Assembly (NCBI GenBank): GCA_017473085.1
Contig: JAFUNF010000026.1
Location: forward strand, 1-64,000
Source: Clostridia bacterium
GTDB lineage: Bacteria > Bacillota > Clostridia > Oscillospirales > CAG-272
DNA: 64,000 nucleotides
Reading direction: 5' to 3'
In this document: in pieces, positions 8,335-19,454 of the stretch
Layout: each line of letters opens with the position of its first letter
Numbering within the stretch: position 1 is the stretch's first letter
The notes under the pieces: model-generated
Told to the model about the DNA's origin: nothing
The model's input: only the letters and a program-made list of their open reading frames with translations
Databases searched by the model: none
Made by a program: the position numbers and the translations under genes

Positions 8335-9357
8335 ATGGATAACGTAAAATGGTTTAAAAATGCAAAATACGGACTAATGGTGCACTTTGGCTTGTATTCA
8401 CTTTTAAGTGGTAGCTACAAGGGACAAAGAAGTAGCCATTATGCCGAGTGGATAGAGTCAACTCTTGCTATTCCAAATAGCGAGATTGAAAAGCTTGCCG
8501 ACATATTCAACCCAATATATTTTGATGCAGAGGAATGGGTTTTGTTTGCCAAGGAATGTGGTATGGAATACATAGTTCTTACCTCTAAGCATCACGAGGG
8601 CTTTGCCCTATTCAAATCCGAGGCAGATAGCTTTAACTGCTACGATAGAAGCCCCTTCCATCGTGATATAGTTGACGAGTTAGCACAGGCTTGCAAAAAG
8701 CACGGACTAAAATTAGGACTTTACTATTCACAGGACCTTGACTGGCACGAATTTCACGGTGGTGGCTATCTTTCCGACCCAAGTGGGGCTGACGGAGTTT
8801 CTTGGGAAAACTCCTGGGACTTCAAGGGCGAAAAGGACTTTTCAATTTGCTACAAAAAGAAAATTCTTCCTCAAATCAAGGAAATTATGTCAAAGTATGG
8901 GGACATTGCTCTTGTATGGTTTGACGTACCAATGACTCTTACAAAGGAGCAAAGCGAGGAAATTTACAACACAGTAAAGGAGCTTCAGCCAAATTGCTTG
9001 GTAAACTCCCGTCTTGGTAACGGAAAATACGACTACGTATCTCTTGGAGATAACGAAATTCCCGAAAAAATCGACACTCCCTTAGGGGAAATTGACTACA
9101 ACGATATTTGTGGCTTTAAGCCCTCCCCTCTTGGACTTTATGAATCAGCCTGCACACTAAACGATAGCTGGGGCTTTACTACTCTTGATAACAACTGGAA
9201 AACCTCACAGCAAATCTACGAAAACAAAAAGCGTCTTAAGGCTCTCGGCATTAACTACCTTATTAACATAGGCCCCGACCACTTAGGTCGTTTCCCTATT
9301 CAAGCCATGGAAATCCTTCGTGGCGTAAAACGTCTTGAGGAAAACGAAAACAAATAA
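8335..9357 (+). CDS. Alpha-L-fucosidase, GH29 family
   Basis: A 340-residue glycosidase that removes terminal L-fucose by a retaining mechanism. N-terminal WFKNAKYGLMVHFGLYSLL (residues 5-23) and YIVLTSKHHEGFALF (about 80-94) are GH29 barrel signatures; LGLYYSQDLDWH follows. The nucleophile is predicted as Asp197 in LVWFDVP. It has no signal peptide and no C-terminal beta-sandwich, so it is a short, probably cytoplasmic catalytic-only form acting on imported oligosaccharides. Start follows AAGCGAGGTATTT. It is a single-gene unit with its own promoter and terminator. The family is clear; linkage preference is not visible. Confidence 0.92.
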   Translation: MDNVKWFKNAKYGLMVHFGLYSLLSGSYKGQRSSHYAEWIESTLAIPNSEIEKLADIFNPIYFDAEEWVLFAKECGMEYIVLTSKHHEGFALFKSEADSFNCYDRSPFHRDIVDELAQACKKHGLKLGLYYSQDLDWHEFHGGGYLSDPSGADGVSWENSWDFKGEKDFSICYKKKILPQIKEIMSKYGDIALVWFDVPMTLTKEQSEEIYNTVKELQPNCLVNSRLGNGKYDYVSLGDNEIPEKIDTPLGEIDYNDICGFKPSPLGLYESACTLNDSWGFTTLDNNWKTSQQIYENKKRLKALGINYLINIGPDHLGRFPIQAMEILRGVKRLEENENK

Positions 9358-9382
9358 AAAAGGCTCGCAAGAGCCTTTTTTC
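9354..9382 (+). terminator. Terminator of the fucosidase gene
   Basis: Stem AAGGCTC/GAGCCTT with loop GCAA (9360-9377), followed by TTTTTTCT on plus. Confidence 0.85.
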
Positions 9383-9386
9383 TATT

Positions 9387-9413
9387 AAAAATGCGACACA
9401 GTGTCGCATTTTT
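9387..9413 (-). terminator. Terminator of the unknown gene at 9412
   Basis: A near-perfect palindrome (aaaaATGCGACAC, a, GTGTCGCATtttt) overlapping the stop codon of the minus-strand gene, with a T-run on minus. Confidence 0.8.
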
Positions 9414-10107
9414 AGAATTCCATTGAAACGCAAATTGTTAAACCAAATGCACAGCTACGCAAGAATTTGTCGTCCTTTTCCCCATCATATGAACAAGACT
9501 GAGAATCTTTTTTATAACCATTGTAAAAATGAATTTCACACGATTCTTCAAAATTTCCATAGCAGTAATGTATACTATCTATTATAATTTTATCTTTATT
9601 CAAAAGATTCTCTAAGGCTTCCCAGAACTTATAGTTTTCTTTCGAAAAATACGCTATGTATCGATATCCAAATATTAAATCAAGCGGATTTCGATTTCTT
9701 TTAAAGTTCGGATATACGCTCACTTCCATAGGGCGTGTATCTGTAAAATTAAAAGAATCAATTTCAAATCTGTGGCATGTTTTTCGTACATTTCTAATTT
9801 TTTCCAATAGACTCTCAGGTAACTCTGTATAAATTTTATTTGAAACTTGGCACTTCGATTTGACCACTTTCGCCCCGTTTTTTTTAGTTTTGTAATTTCC
9901 TGTGCTTACATCATTTTTTATCGTCCATTTTATTTTTTCGTATACTGATTTTACAAGTTCTTCAAGCAAAATTTTATTATATAAATCCCTTACCTCTTTT
10001 TCTACCTCAATAACCTCTGGACTTTTTTTGGCTTTGCTTGTTTCTTCTCTCAACTGCTCAGCAAAGTTAAGCTCTTTTGCTTCAGTTGTTCCCTTTGTGT
10101 CTTTCAT
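9412..10107 (-). CDS. Unrecognised cytoplasmic protein
   Basis: A 231-residue protein with no family I recognise. Residues 1-60 are highly charged and probably helical (KELNFAEQLREETSKAKK). The remainder is rich in Tyr, Phe, Lys and Asn with several Cys (VRKTCHRFEID, IHYCYGNFEESCEIHF, SQSCSYDG, SCAFGLTIC). There is no signal peptide, membrane helix or clear catalytic motif. Start is sure: TTTGGAGGACTAAAAA precedes the ATG at 10107. Its composition is AT-richer than the neighbouring housekeeping genes, and a 29-nt perfect palindrome sits just upstream of its ribosome site. That suggests an accessory gene inserted beside pgsA. Confidence 0.65.
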   Translation of the reverse strand: MKDTKGTTEAKELNFAEQLREETSKAKKSPEVIEVEKEVRDLYNKILLEELVKSVYEKIKWTIKNDVSTGNYKTKKNGAKVVKSKCQVSNKIYTELPESLLEKIRNVRKTCHRFEIDSFNFTDTRPMEVSVYPNFKRNRNPLDLIFGYRYIAYFSKENYKFWEALENLLNKDKIIIDSIHYCYGNFEESCEIHFYNGYKKDSQSCSYDGEKDDKFLRSCAFGLTICVSMEF

Positions 10108-10123
10108 TTTTTAGTCCTCCAAA

Positions 10124-10152
10124 TGTACACCTAATATGATATTAGGTGTACA
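10124..10152. promoter_or_regulatory. 29-nt perfect palindrome in the leader of the 9412 gene
   Basis: TGTACACCTAATAT, a central G, then the exact inverse arm. It lies about ten bases upstream of the ribosome site, so it is either an operator or a strong 5'-UTR hairpin. The core ACACCTAATAT..ATATTAGGTGT is the same as the pgsA terminator stem 110 bases away. Confidence 0.7.
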
Positions 10153-10232
10153 TAAATCTAAGAAATTACGTGATATAATAGTGAAATTTTCTTTAAATAT
10201 TACTAAAATATGGTAAAAATTTGCTGTGGGAA

Positions 10233-10267
10233 TAAAAAAAGAACACCTAATATCATATTAGGTGTTC
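10233..10267 (-). terminator. Terminator of the pgsA operon
   Basis: A 13-bp perfect stem (GAACACCTAATAT, loop C, inverse arm at 10241-10267) follows the pgsA stop. On minus the stem is followed by TTTTTTTATT. The stem sequence is reused at 10124-10152. Confidence 0.85.
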
Positions 10268-10272
10268 TTTTT

Positions 10273-10998
10273 TTATTCGTTTGTGTTTATATACTTTCCG
10301 TAAATCTTAAGATAGTTAATTCCAGATGCAACTGTCATAAAGAGCATTACTGCAATTAAAATATAGGAAGGAATATAGTAGGTTGTAAAGGTGCCTAAGT
10401 TGCTTTCATTGATTGCAAATTCAACAAGAATTACAACGATTGCAATTACCTGTGTAACGGTTTTTGCCTTACCAAAGAAGTTTGCAGGAATAACGCCAAC
10501 CTTTTTGTTTGCACAAACAAGACGAATTGAGGTTACGCCAAGCTCACGAAGGAATACTATTATACTTGCCCATAAAAGCACATTGAACATAATTTTTGCA
10601 TTTGTGTTACTTACAATATCTCCAATTGGAATACCAAAAACGTTGCCAGCCTCAACCTGATACAACTGCTCGCCAGCTATTGCAAACTTACCTGTAAGTG
10701 CTAAAAGTGCTCCAAAAACCATAATTTTGTCAGCAACTGCGTCCATAAACTTACCAAAATCAGTTACAAGATTATATTTTCTTGCAATCTTTCCATCAAG
10801 CATATCGGTAAGTGCAGTTAAAGCAAACACAACTGCAGTTACAATTCCACACCAAACAGGGTTAGGAATATAAATAAGACAAGCAATAAAGGCAGGCACA
10901 AAAGCTATTCTTAGCATTGTAAGCACGTTAGGCACGTTTAGGTTACCGACCTTTTTTTGCATTACCTCGTCTATTTTGTTTTGATTGTTTTCACTCAT
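10273..10998 (-). CDS. pgsA: CDP-diacylglycerol-glycerol-3-phosphate 3-phosphatidyltransferase
   Basis: A 241-residue integral membrane enzyme making phosphatidylglycerophosphate, the committed step to phosphatidylglycerol. The CDP-alcohol phosphotransferase motif is complete: DMLDGKIARKYNLVTDFGKF followed by MDAVADK (about residues 62-88), giving the D-x2-D-G-x2-A-R-x8-G-x3-D-x3-D pattern. N-terminal NVPNVLTMLRIAFVPAF is the usual first segment, with further hydrophobic helices to the C-terminus. Start set to ATG 10998, after TTGGGAGAAAAGAAA; a TTG five codons upstream overlaps that site. It is last in the recA-recX-rimO-pgsA run. Confidence 0.93.
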   Translation of the reverse strand: MSENNQNKIDEVMQKKVGNLNVPNVLTMLRIAFVPAFIACLIYIPNPVWCGIVTAVVFALTALTDMLDGKIARKYNLVTDFGKFMDAVADKIMVFGALLALTGKFAIAGEQLYQVEAGNVFGIPIGDIVSNTNAKIMFNVLLWASIIVFLRELGVTSIRLVCANKKVGVIPANFFGKAKTVTQVIAIVVILVEFAINESNLGTFTTYYIPSYILIAVMLFMTVASGINYLKIYGKYINTNE

Positions 10999-11019
10999 TT
11001 TCTTTTCTCCCAAGAAACA

Positions 11020-12351
11020 TTATATTTTTGTAGCATAAATGTTGTGGTCATCAATTTCGTCAATGCGTACGTTGACAAAATCCCCCACAGAGTGTTTGTT
11101 TTTTGACTGATAGAATACTAAATCGTCAATTTCGGGCGCATCTGTGTAGGCTCTTGCTATGTATCTTTTTTCAAGCTTATCATAGCCCTCAGTAAGCACC
11201 CTTATTATTTTGCCCTCTTGACCCTTTGCTAATTCATCACAAACGCTTTGTTGCTCACGCATTATAATTTCTTCTCTCTTAGCCTTTATGTCCTCGTCAA
11301 TTTGGTCGGGTAGCTTATAGGCAGGAGTGCCCTCCTCACGAGAATAAGCAAAAGCCCCAAAATGCTCAAACTTAACCTCTCTTATAAACTGACAAAGCTC
11401 CAAAAACTCTTCCTCAGTCTCCCCAGGAAAGCCAACTATTGCAGTTGAGCGAATAACCATTCCCTCAATTTCTCTTAGCCTTTTAATCGCATTTTTAATC
11501 GTATCACTATTTCCACGACGATTCATACGCTTAAGAATTTTATCATTTATATGCTGAATAGGTAGGTCAATGTACTTAAGAAGCTTATCGTTTGTCTTAA
11601 ACTCCTCAATTAGCTCCTCTGTTATCTTTTCAGGATAGCAATAAAGTATTCTTATCCACTCAACATCAGTTTCCTTAGCCAAGCGAGAAAGTAAAAGTGG
11701 AAGCTTGTATTCTCCATAAAGGTCAATACCATAGGCAGTTGTGTCCTGACCTATTACTATTATTTCCTTTATGCCCATAGCACAAAGCTCCTTAGCCTCG
11801 TTTATCAGGTCATCAATAGGTCTTGAACGGAATTTTCCTCTTATATCAGGAATTGCACAGTAGGTGCAACGATTGTCACAGCCCTCGCTTATCTTAAGGT
11901 AAGCATAAGTATCTCCTGTTGTAACAATTCTTTCGCCACCTAAGGCAACCTCATTCTTGTCTAAATAAGAGGTAAATCTCTGTTTTTTAGACACTGCCTC
12001 CACTGCTTTTGCAATTTCGTGGACACTTCCTGTACCTAAAACTGCATCAACCTCAGGAATTTCCTTCAATATTTCATCCCTGTATCTTTCAGCAAGACAG
12101 CCTGTTACAACAATACCCTTCAGATTAGCATTTTCCTTAAGCCAAGCAATGTCAAGAATATTATCAATAGACTCCTGCTTTGCACTTTCAATAAATGCAC
12201 AGGTATTGATAATTATAATATCAGCCTCGGTTTCCTCAGGAGTGATTTCATACCCCTCCTTAAACAAATGCCCAAGCATAACCTCAGTATCAAGCTGATT
12301 TTTAGGACAACCTAAGGATACAAAGCCAACTCTTATATCCTTATTCTTCAT
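11020..12351 (-). CDS. rimO: Ribosomal protein S12 methylthiotransferase RimO
   Basis: A 443-residue radical-SAM enzyme that adds a methylthio group to the conserved aspartate of ribosomal protein S12. Domains in order: N-terminal MTTase domain with VSLGCPKNQLDTE (about 10-22) and Cys at NTCAFIE and TGCLAERY; radical SAM core with C-x3-C-x2-C in SEGCDNRCTYCAIPDIRG (about 155-172); and a C-terminal TRAM domain ending DEIDDHNIYATKI. The start of the S12-type enzyme (SLGCPKN) separates it from MiaB. It overlaps recX by 11 bases and is 21 bases ahead of pgsA, so it is translationally linked. Confidence 0.95.
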   Translation of the reverse strand: MKNKDIRVGFVSLGCPKNQLDTEVMLGHLFKEGYEITPEETEADIIIINTCAFIESAKQESIDNILDIAWLKENANLKGIVVTGCLAERYRDEILKEIPEVDAVLGTGSVHEIAKAVEAVSKKQRFTSYLDKNEVALGGERIVTTGDTYAYLKISEGCDNRCTYCAIPDIRGKFRSRPIDDLINEAKELCAMGIKEIIVIGQDTTAYGIDLYGEYKLPLLLSRLAKETDVEWIRILYCYPEKITEELIEEFKTNDKLLKYIDLPIQHINDKILKRMNRRGNSDTIKNAIKRLREIEGMVIRSTAIVGFPGETEEEFLELCQFIREVKFEHFGAFAYSREEGTPAYKLPDQIDEDIKAKREEIIMREQQSVCDELAKGQEGKIIRVLTEGYDKLEKRYIARAYTDAPEIDDLVFYQSKNKHSVGDFVNVRIDEIDDHNIYATKI

Positions 12352-12991
12352 TTTCGCTCTCCTTGATTATGTCAATTCCTGCCTTAATATCAAGAACAGA
12401 ATAGCCAAAACGCATAAGTGAGGCTATCATTTTCTTAATCTCATCGCCTGTTTTAGGCAAGGGATAAAACTTTATTCTCATAATCTCGGCACACATACTG
12501 CCAAAATCCACATCTTGAAGATTTTCAGCCACGTAATTCATTACATCCTCACGCAAGTAGCCCTTAGCAATTAGCTCGTTTGTAATCTTGAGCTTGCCGA
12601 ATTTCTTTCTGATATAGGTGTCACAAAGCAAGCCGATCTGCTTCTTTTCATCAATATAACCCCTATGCTCCATATACACAGCTACATTTTTAGAAAGCTC
12701 ATAGGAAAAGCCTCTTGCCTGAAGCTTCATAGTCAAGGACTTTTTGTTATTCTCCCCACAGGAAAGAATAGAAAATGCAGCACGTCTTGCATTATCAAAA
12801 AGCATTTCCTCTCTTATCTGCAAAAATCTTTCATCATCAAGCACCTCGCCCTCTTTAATATTAAATCTAAGAAATTGCTCCTCGGAAACCTGCATTTCAA
12901 AGGTAGTTTCCTTACTCGATTTAATACAAAGAATTCTTCCATGTGCTGTGCTTTTTATTTTTTCAACCGTATAAAAAATCTCTTTTTCCAT
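12341..12991 (-). CDS. recX: Recombination regulator RecX
   Basis: A 216-residue cytoplasmic modulator that binds RecA filaments. The protein is rich in the three-helix repeats of the family: ARRAAFSILSCGENNKKSLTMKL and FSYELSKNVAVYMEHRGYIDEKK are typical, with a basic C-terminal half (IRKKFGKLKITNELIAKGY). An N-terminal extension of about 60 residues resembles the longer RecX forms of clostridia. It starts 3 bases after recA and overlaps rimO by 11 bases, the usual recA-recX coupling. Confidence 0.88.
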   Translation of the reverse strand: MEKEIFYTVEKIKSTAHGRILCIKSSKETTFEMQVSEEQFLRFNIKEGEVLDDERFLQIREEMLFDNARRAAFSILSCGENNKKSLTMKLQARGFSYELSKNVAVYMEHRGYIDEKKQIGLLCDTYIRKKFGKLKITNELIAKGYLREDVMNYVAENLQDVDFGSMCAEIMRIKFYPLPKTGDEIKKMIASLMRFGYSVLDIKAGIDIIKESENEE

Positions 12992-12994
12992 AAA

Positions 12995-14107
12995 TTAATC
13001 ATCTAAGTTGAGGGATTTAATATCGAACTCATCGTCAATATCAAGCTCCTCATCGCCATCGTCACCTGTTGCTCCGTTTTGAATTTTTGCTAAAATTTTT
13101 CCCTCAAGCTCCTTCATTCTTTCTGGGTCCTTTTCGAAGTATGCTCTTGTGTTGTCCTTACCTTGAGCTACCCTTTGACCCTCATAGGAGAACCAAGAGC
13201 CACTCTTTTGAACAATATCAAGGGCAAGAGCAAGATCCATCATTTCAGAGGACTTGGAAATTCCCTTACCATAAAGAATATCGAACTCTGCAACCTTAAA
13301 TGGTGGAGCCACCTTATTCTTTACAACCTTACACTTAACGTGGTTACCATAAGCCTCTGTACCATTTTTCAGGGTATCAGCCTTTCTTACGTCAATTCTA
13401 ACAGACGCATAATACTTAAGCGCCTTACCACCTGTTGTAGTTTCAGGGTTACCATACATTACATTTAGCTTATCACGAAGCTGGTTAATAAATACAACAA
13501 TACAATTTGTCTTAGAAATTGCACCTGAAAGCTTACGAAGTGCCTGTGACATAAGTCTTGCCTGTAAGCCCATATGAGAGTCACCCATAGCACCCTCAAT
13601 TTCCTGTCTTGGTACAAGAGCTGCAACAGAGTCAATTACAACAATATCAACAGCCCCTGAGGAAACAAGCTTTTCTGTAATTTCAAGTGCCTGCTCTCCG
13701 TTATCTGGCTGTGAAACCAAAAGCTCGTCAATATTAACACCAATTGCCTTAGCATAAATTGGGTCAAGCGCGTGCTCTGCATCAATAAATGCAGCAGTGC
13801 CACCCTGCTTTTGTGATTCTGCCACTGCGTGAAGTGCAACGGTAGTTTTACCTGAGCTTTCAGGTCCATAAATTTCAATAATTCTTCCCTTTGGCAAGCC
13901 ACCAACACCCAATGCCAAATCAAGTGTTAAGGAGCCTGTTGAAACAGAGCCAATTTGTAAATCACCCTTTTCGCCAAGCCTTCTGATAGCTTCCTCTCCA
14001 CATTCTCTCTTTATCTGGTTAAGTGCAGTTTCCAGTGCCTTCTTTTTGTCCTCGGCACTAACGGAAACAACCTCATCGCTCTTTGCCTTTGCTGACTTTT
14101 TAGCCAT
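12995..14107 (-). CDS. recA: Recombinase RecA
   Basis: A 370-residue DNA-dependent ATPase for homologous recombination and SOS induction. Walker [10 protein letters not shown] (about residues 74-82), Walker [15 protein letters not shown] (about 150-163), loop L1 [18 protein letters not shown] and the conserved [20 protein letters not shown] segment are intact. The C-terminus is acidic ([15 protein letters not shown]). Start is ATG 14107 after AAGGGAGAAAAA; an upstream in-frame ATG at 14137 lacks a ribosome site. It is first of four genes with recX, rimO and pgsA, and starts 36 bases after a lipoprotein gene. No SOS box was identified by eye. Confidence 0.97.
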   Translation of the reverse strand: MAKKSAKAKSDEVVSVSAEDKKKALETALNQIKRECGEEAIRRLGEKGDLQIGSVSTGSLTLDLALGVGGLPKGRIIEIYGPESSGKTTVALHAVAESQKQGGTAAFIDAEHALDPIYAKAIGVNIDELLVSQPDNGEQALEITEKLVSSGAVDIVVIDSVAALVPRQEIEGAMGDSHMGLQARLMSQALRKLSGAISKTNCIVVFINQLRDKLNVMYGNPETTTGGKALKYYASVRIDVRKADTLKNGTEAYGNHVKCKVVKNKVAPPFKVAEFDILYGKGISKSSEMMDLALALDIVQKSGSWFSYEGQRVAQGKDNTRAYFEKDPERMKELEGKILAKIQNGATGDDGDEELDIDDEFDIKSLNLDD

Positions 14108-14143
14108 TTTTTCTCCCTTCTTGAAGCCAAGCCTCAAATAAAT

Positions 14144-14710
14144 TTAATAAGTCGTGCTATTAAGTCTCCAACCATTTGACTCAAGCACACAAACAACATT
14201 TTTAATATTTCCATCAATTGTAGTAATAGTTGCCTCTATTCTGTCAAGAGTAGTTTCCTTAATTGAAACAGTATCAAGGTCATAGTAATAAATACCCTCA
14301 TAAGCCTCAATATCCTGTAAAACCAAAATAGCTCCACTTAATTCAATATACCTTGCCTGAGTAACAACTTCACCACCTGCACTATATCTGCCCTCAAAGG
14401 TGGACTCAATCAATTCATTTGCATAGGACTGTGATAAAACTGACCTTGTAAATGCTTTTATTTCCTCAAGGCTTTTATATTTTTCCGATGGACTAATTTC
14501 TATATAGGCATTTTTACTTTCTATGTCAAGGTGCTCAAGACCCTCTCCGTAGTGAATACGATTAATTTCTTTAGCCTTGTCCATTAAATCCTTGACAATA
14601 GCCCTTGCCTCGTCAAATTCAATACCCTGTTCATTTTCATTACAGCCAACCATAATGGTAGCAATAAGTGCCACCATTATGATTAAAGCTACTATTCTTA
14701 GCTTTTTCAC
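14144..14710 (-). CDS. Predicted lipoprotein between gyrA and recA
   Basis: A 188-residue exported lipoprotein of unknown function. The signal peptide [23 protein letters not shown] ends in a lipobox (IMVGC, Cys at residue 23) and is followed by an acidic [12 protein letters not shown] segment. The rest reads like a small alpha/beta extracellular domain ([34 protein letters not shown]). It overlaps gyrA by 4 bases (ATGA), so it is translated with gyrase. A lipoprotein between gyrA and recA is an unusual location. I cannot assign a family. Confidence 0.75.
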   Translation of the reverse strand: MKKLRIVALIIMVALIATIMVGCNENEQGIEFDEARAIVKDLMDKAKEINRIHYGEGLEHLDIESKNAYIEISPSEKYKSLEEIKAFTRSVLSQSYANELIESTFEGRYSAGGEVVTQARYIELSGAILVLQDIEAYEGIYYYDLDTVSIKETTLDRIEATITTIDGNIKNVVCVLESNGWRLNSTTY

Positions 14711-17256
14711 TCTTGACCCTCGCCTGAGTCTTGCTTATTTTCTTGTGGGCTTTCCTGTGGAGCATTTTCATCTACCACCTGTGGATTTTCCTCGCCCTCG
14801 GGCTCTTCCTCTTCCTTATCAACAAGAGTTGTGTTAGCAACAATTGCACCCTCATTTAGCTTCATAATTCTAACACCCGTTGTAGATCTCTTATATGTAG
14901 GAATAACGTCAGTTGCAGTTCTTATAATAGTACCCTCGTTTGTAATTACCATTACGTCCTTGTTATCGTCAACGCAAGAAACGGAAGCCAAAAGTCCTGT
15001 CTTTTCGTTGATATTGTGAACGATAACACCAAGAATACCACGATTACGAGGCTCAAACTCTGAAAATTCGCTCTTCTTACCATAGCCGTTTTCAGTAATT
15101 GTAAGTAGCTTCTTGTTTTCGTCAACTATAACAGCACCACAAACAATATCGCCCTCTCTTAAATCAATACCACGAACACCACGTGCAGTTCTGCTGACAA
15201 TCTTAACCTTGTCCTCGTGGAATCTTACAGCATAGCCATTCTTAGTTGCAATAAGAACGTCCTCGTTGCCTGTTGTATGTCCAACAAAGATAAGCTTATC
15301 GCCCTCGTCAAGATTAATAGCAATCTTTCCGCCCTTACGCTGATATTCATATTCTTGAAGGTCAGTACGCTTAATAATACCATTTTGGGTAATCATTGTC
15401 AGGTATTCGCCGTGAGTAAACTCGTCAAGAGCAATCATAGCAGTAACTTTCTCGCCCTTTTCAATCTCAATAATATTGATTAGATTAGAGCCCTTAGAAG
15501 TTCTTGAAGCCTCAGGAATTCTATATACCTTACGAACGAAAATCTTACCATTATCAGTAAACATAAGTAGGTAGGAGTGGCTATTTGCAACAAGCACCTT
15601 TTCGATAAAGTCCTCTTCCTTGGTATGCATTGCAATAAGACCCTTACCACCACGTCTTTGTGCAGAATAGGTATCAGCAGGAATTCTCTTAATGTAGCCA
15701 GAGTTTGTAAGAGTAATTACACACTCGTGTCTTTCAATAAGGTCCTCAATATCAATTTCGTCATCGCTATCAATAATTTCAGTTCTTCTCTCGTCAGCAT
15801 ATTTACGCTTAATTTCAAGAAGCTCGTTTTTAATAATTTCTCTAATCTTTTGATTATCTCCAAGAATCTCGGTAAGCTCCTTGATAATTTCATAAAGCTT
15901 AGTGAGTCTGTCCTCAATCTTTTGTCTTTCAAGTCCTGACAAATGACCAAGAGTCATTTCAACGATAGCCTGCGCCTGTGCCTCAGTCAAATCAAATCTT
16001 TCAATAAGATTTTCCTTAGCAACAGGAGTTGATTCAGATGAACGAATTATAGAAATAACCTCATCAATATTATCAATTGCCTTCTTGTAGCCCTCATAAA
16101 TATGAGCCTCAGCCTTCGCCTTATTTAAATCAAAGACAGTTCTTCTTCTGATTACCTCCTCTTGGAATAAAATGTAATTGTTCAGAACACCCTTAAGTCC
16201 AAGAGTTTTTGGCTCTCCGTTTACAAGAGCAAGCATATTAACAGCACAGGTATCCTCAAGCTGTGTATTCTTGTAGAGCAAATTGAGTATAATTTGTGGA
16301 TTTGCATCTCTCTTATACTCAATAACAATTCTCATACCCGCACGACCACTCTCGTTACGAATATCAGTAATGCCTTCAATTTTCTTATCCTTAACAAGGT
16401 TAGCCATTGACTCAATAAGCATTTGTCTGTTAACCATATAAGGAATTTCAGTTACAACAATACGTCTGTGGTCCTCCTCAATAGTAGCCTTAGAGCGTAC
16501 TCTTATTCTACCCTTACCTGTCGTATAAGCATCAATAATACCACGCTTACCATAAATAGTTGCGTAGGTTGGAAAGTCAGGACCCTTAATGTATTCCATA
16601 AGCTCGGAAACCTCGCACTCTGGATTTTCCATTAAGTAAATTGTACCATCAACAACCTCTCCAAGATTGTGTGGAGGTACGTTTGTTGCCATACCAACTG
16701 CAATACCAACGCTACCATTAACTAAAAAGTTAGGAAAACGTGAAGGAAGTACAGTTGGCTCCTTTCTTGAGTTATCAAAGTTAGGAATAAAATCAACAAC
16801 GTCCTTATCAATATCACTCATAAGCTCGTTTGCAAGCTTAGACATTCTTGCCTCAGTATAACGGTAAGCAGCAGCGCCGTCGCCGTCAACGTTACCGAAG
16901 TTACCATGTCCGTCAACAAGTGGATAACGGAGTGAGAAGGGCTGTGCCATTCTAACCATAGTTCCGTAAACGGATTGGTCTCCGTGTGGATGGTATCTAC
17001 CAAGCACGTTACCAACGGTTGTCGCTGATTTTCTAAAGGGCTTGTCACTTGTTAGGTGGTCCTCATACATAGCGTACATAACACGTCTTTGACCAGGCTT
17101 CATACCATCTCTTATATCTGGTAGCGCACGGCTAACAATAACACTCATTGAATACTCAAGGAATGCCTCTGGTACTCTGGACTCAATGGTCCTACCAACT
17201 ATCATCTGTTCTATATTTTCATAATCTAAATCATCATGCTTTAATTCCTTAGCCAT
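14707..17256 (-). CDS. gyrA: DNA gyrase subunit A
   Basis: An 849-residue breakage-reunion subunit of type II topoisomerase; with GyrB it introduces negative supercoils. The N-terminal winged-helix domain has [22 protein letters not shown] and the catalytic tyrosine in [13 protein letters not shown]. The quinolone-region segment [19 protein letters not shown] is present. Six-bladed C-terminal wrapping-domain repeats include the GyrA-box-like QRRGGKGL (about residue 525). The protein ends in a long acidic, Gln/Pro-rich tail (about 805-849). It begins 14 bases after gyrB in the same operon. Confidence 0.97.
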   Translation of the reverse strand: MAKELKHDDLDYENIEQMIVGRTIESRVPEAFLEYSMSVIVSRALPDIRDGMKPGQRRVMYAMYEDHLTSDKPFRKSATTVGNVLGRYHPHGDQSVYGTMVRMAQPFSLRYPLVDGHGNFGNVDGDGAAAYRYTEARMSKLANELMSDIDKDVVDFIPNFDNSRKEPTVLPSRFPNFLVNGSVGIAVGMATNVPPHNLGEVVDGTIYLMENPECEVSELMEYIKGPDFPTYATIYGKRGIIDAYTTGKGRIRVRSKATIEEDHRRIVVTEIPYMVNRQMLIESMANLVKDKKIEGITDIRNESGRAGMRIVIEYKRDANPQIILNLLYKNTQLEDTCAVNMLALVNGEPKTLGLKGVLNNYILFQEEVIRRRTVFDLNKAKAEAHIYEGYKKAIDNIDEVISIIRSSESTPVAKENLIERFDLTEAQAQAIVEMTLGHLSGLERQKIEDRLTKLYEIIKELTEILGDNQKIREIIKNELLEIKRKYADERRTEIIDSDDEIDIEDLIERHECVITLTNSGYIKRIPADTYSAQRRGGKGLIAMHTKEEDFIEKVLVANSHSYLLMFTDNGKIFVRKVYRIPEASRTSKGSNLINIIEIEKGEKVTAMIALDEFTHGEYLTMITQNGIIKRTDLQEYEYQRKGGKIAINLDEGDKLIFVGHTTGNEDVLIATKNGYAVRFHEDKVKIVSRTARGVRGIDLREGDIVCGAVIVDENKKLLTITENGYGKKSEFSEFEPRNRGILGVIVHNINEKTGLLASVSCVDDNKDVMVITNEGTIIRTATDVIPTYKRSTTGVRIMKLNEGAIVANTTLVDKEEEEPEGEENPQVVDENAPQESPQENKQDSGEGQE

Positions 17257-17270
17257 CTTACTCCACCTCC

Positions 17271-19220
<1,950 letters not shown>

Positions 19221-19227
19221 TTAGTTT

Positions 19228-19452
19228 TCATTTTATAGCCTGTACGTTAAGCGGAGATAGATATATTTTATCATCTCTCGTTAAAATAAAGGATTTAGGA
19301 AGATTATAGCCAAGAGCTATAACTCTTCCCTCTTTTTGTGCGCTGTTCAAATAATTTCTTGTATTTACTGAAACCGTTGAAAAGTCTAAATCAAAAATCC
19401 CAACGATTTCGTTTTTTAATAAAACCTTGTTCTCTCCAATATGTAAATACAT
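19228..19452 (-). CDS. remB: RemB-like (DUF370) extracellular matrix regulator
   Basis: A 74-residue protein of the DUF370 family, the YaaB/RemB homologue that sits between recF and gyrB in Bacillus. Visible family features are MYLHIGENKVLL at the start, GIFDLDFSTVSVNTRNYL in the middle and PKSFILTRDDKIYLSPLN near the end. Rem proteins form DNA-wrapping oligomers that control matrix genes in B. subtilis; the role in this organism is unknown. It starts 3 bases after recF, supporting co-translation. Confidence 0.85.
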   Translation of the reverse strand: MYLHIGENKVLLKNEIVGIFDLDFSTVSVNTRNYLNSAQKEGRVIALGYNLPKSFILTRDDKIYLSPLNVQAIK

Positions 19453-19454
19453 TT

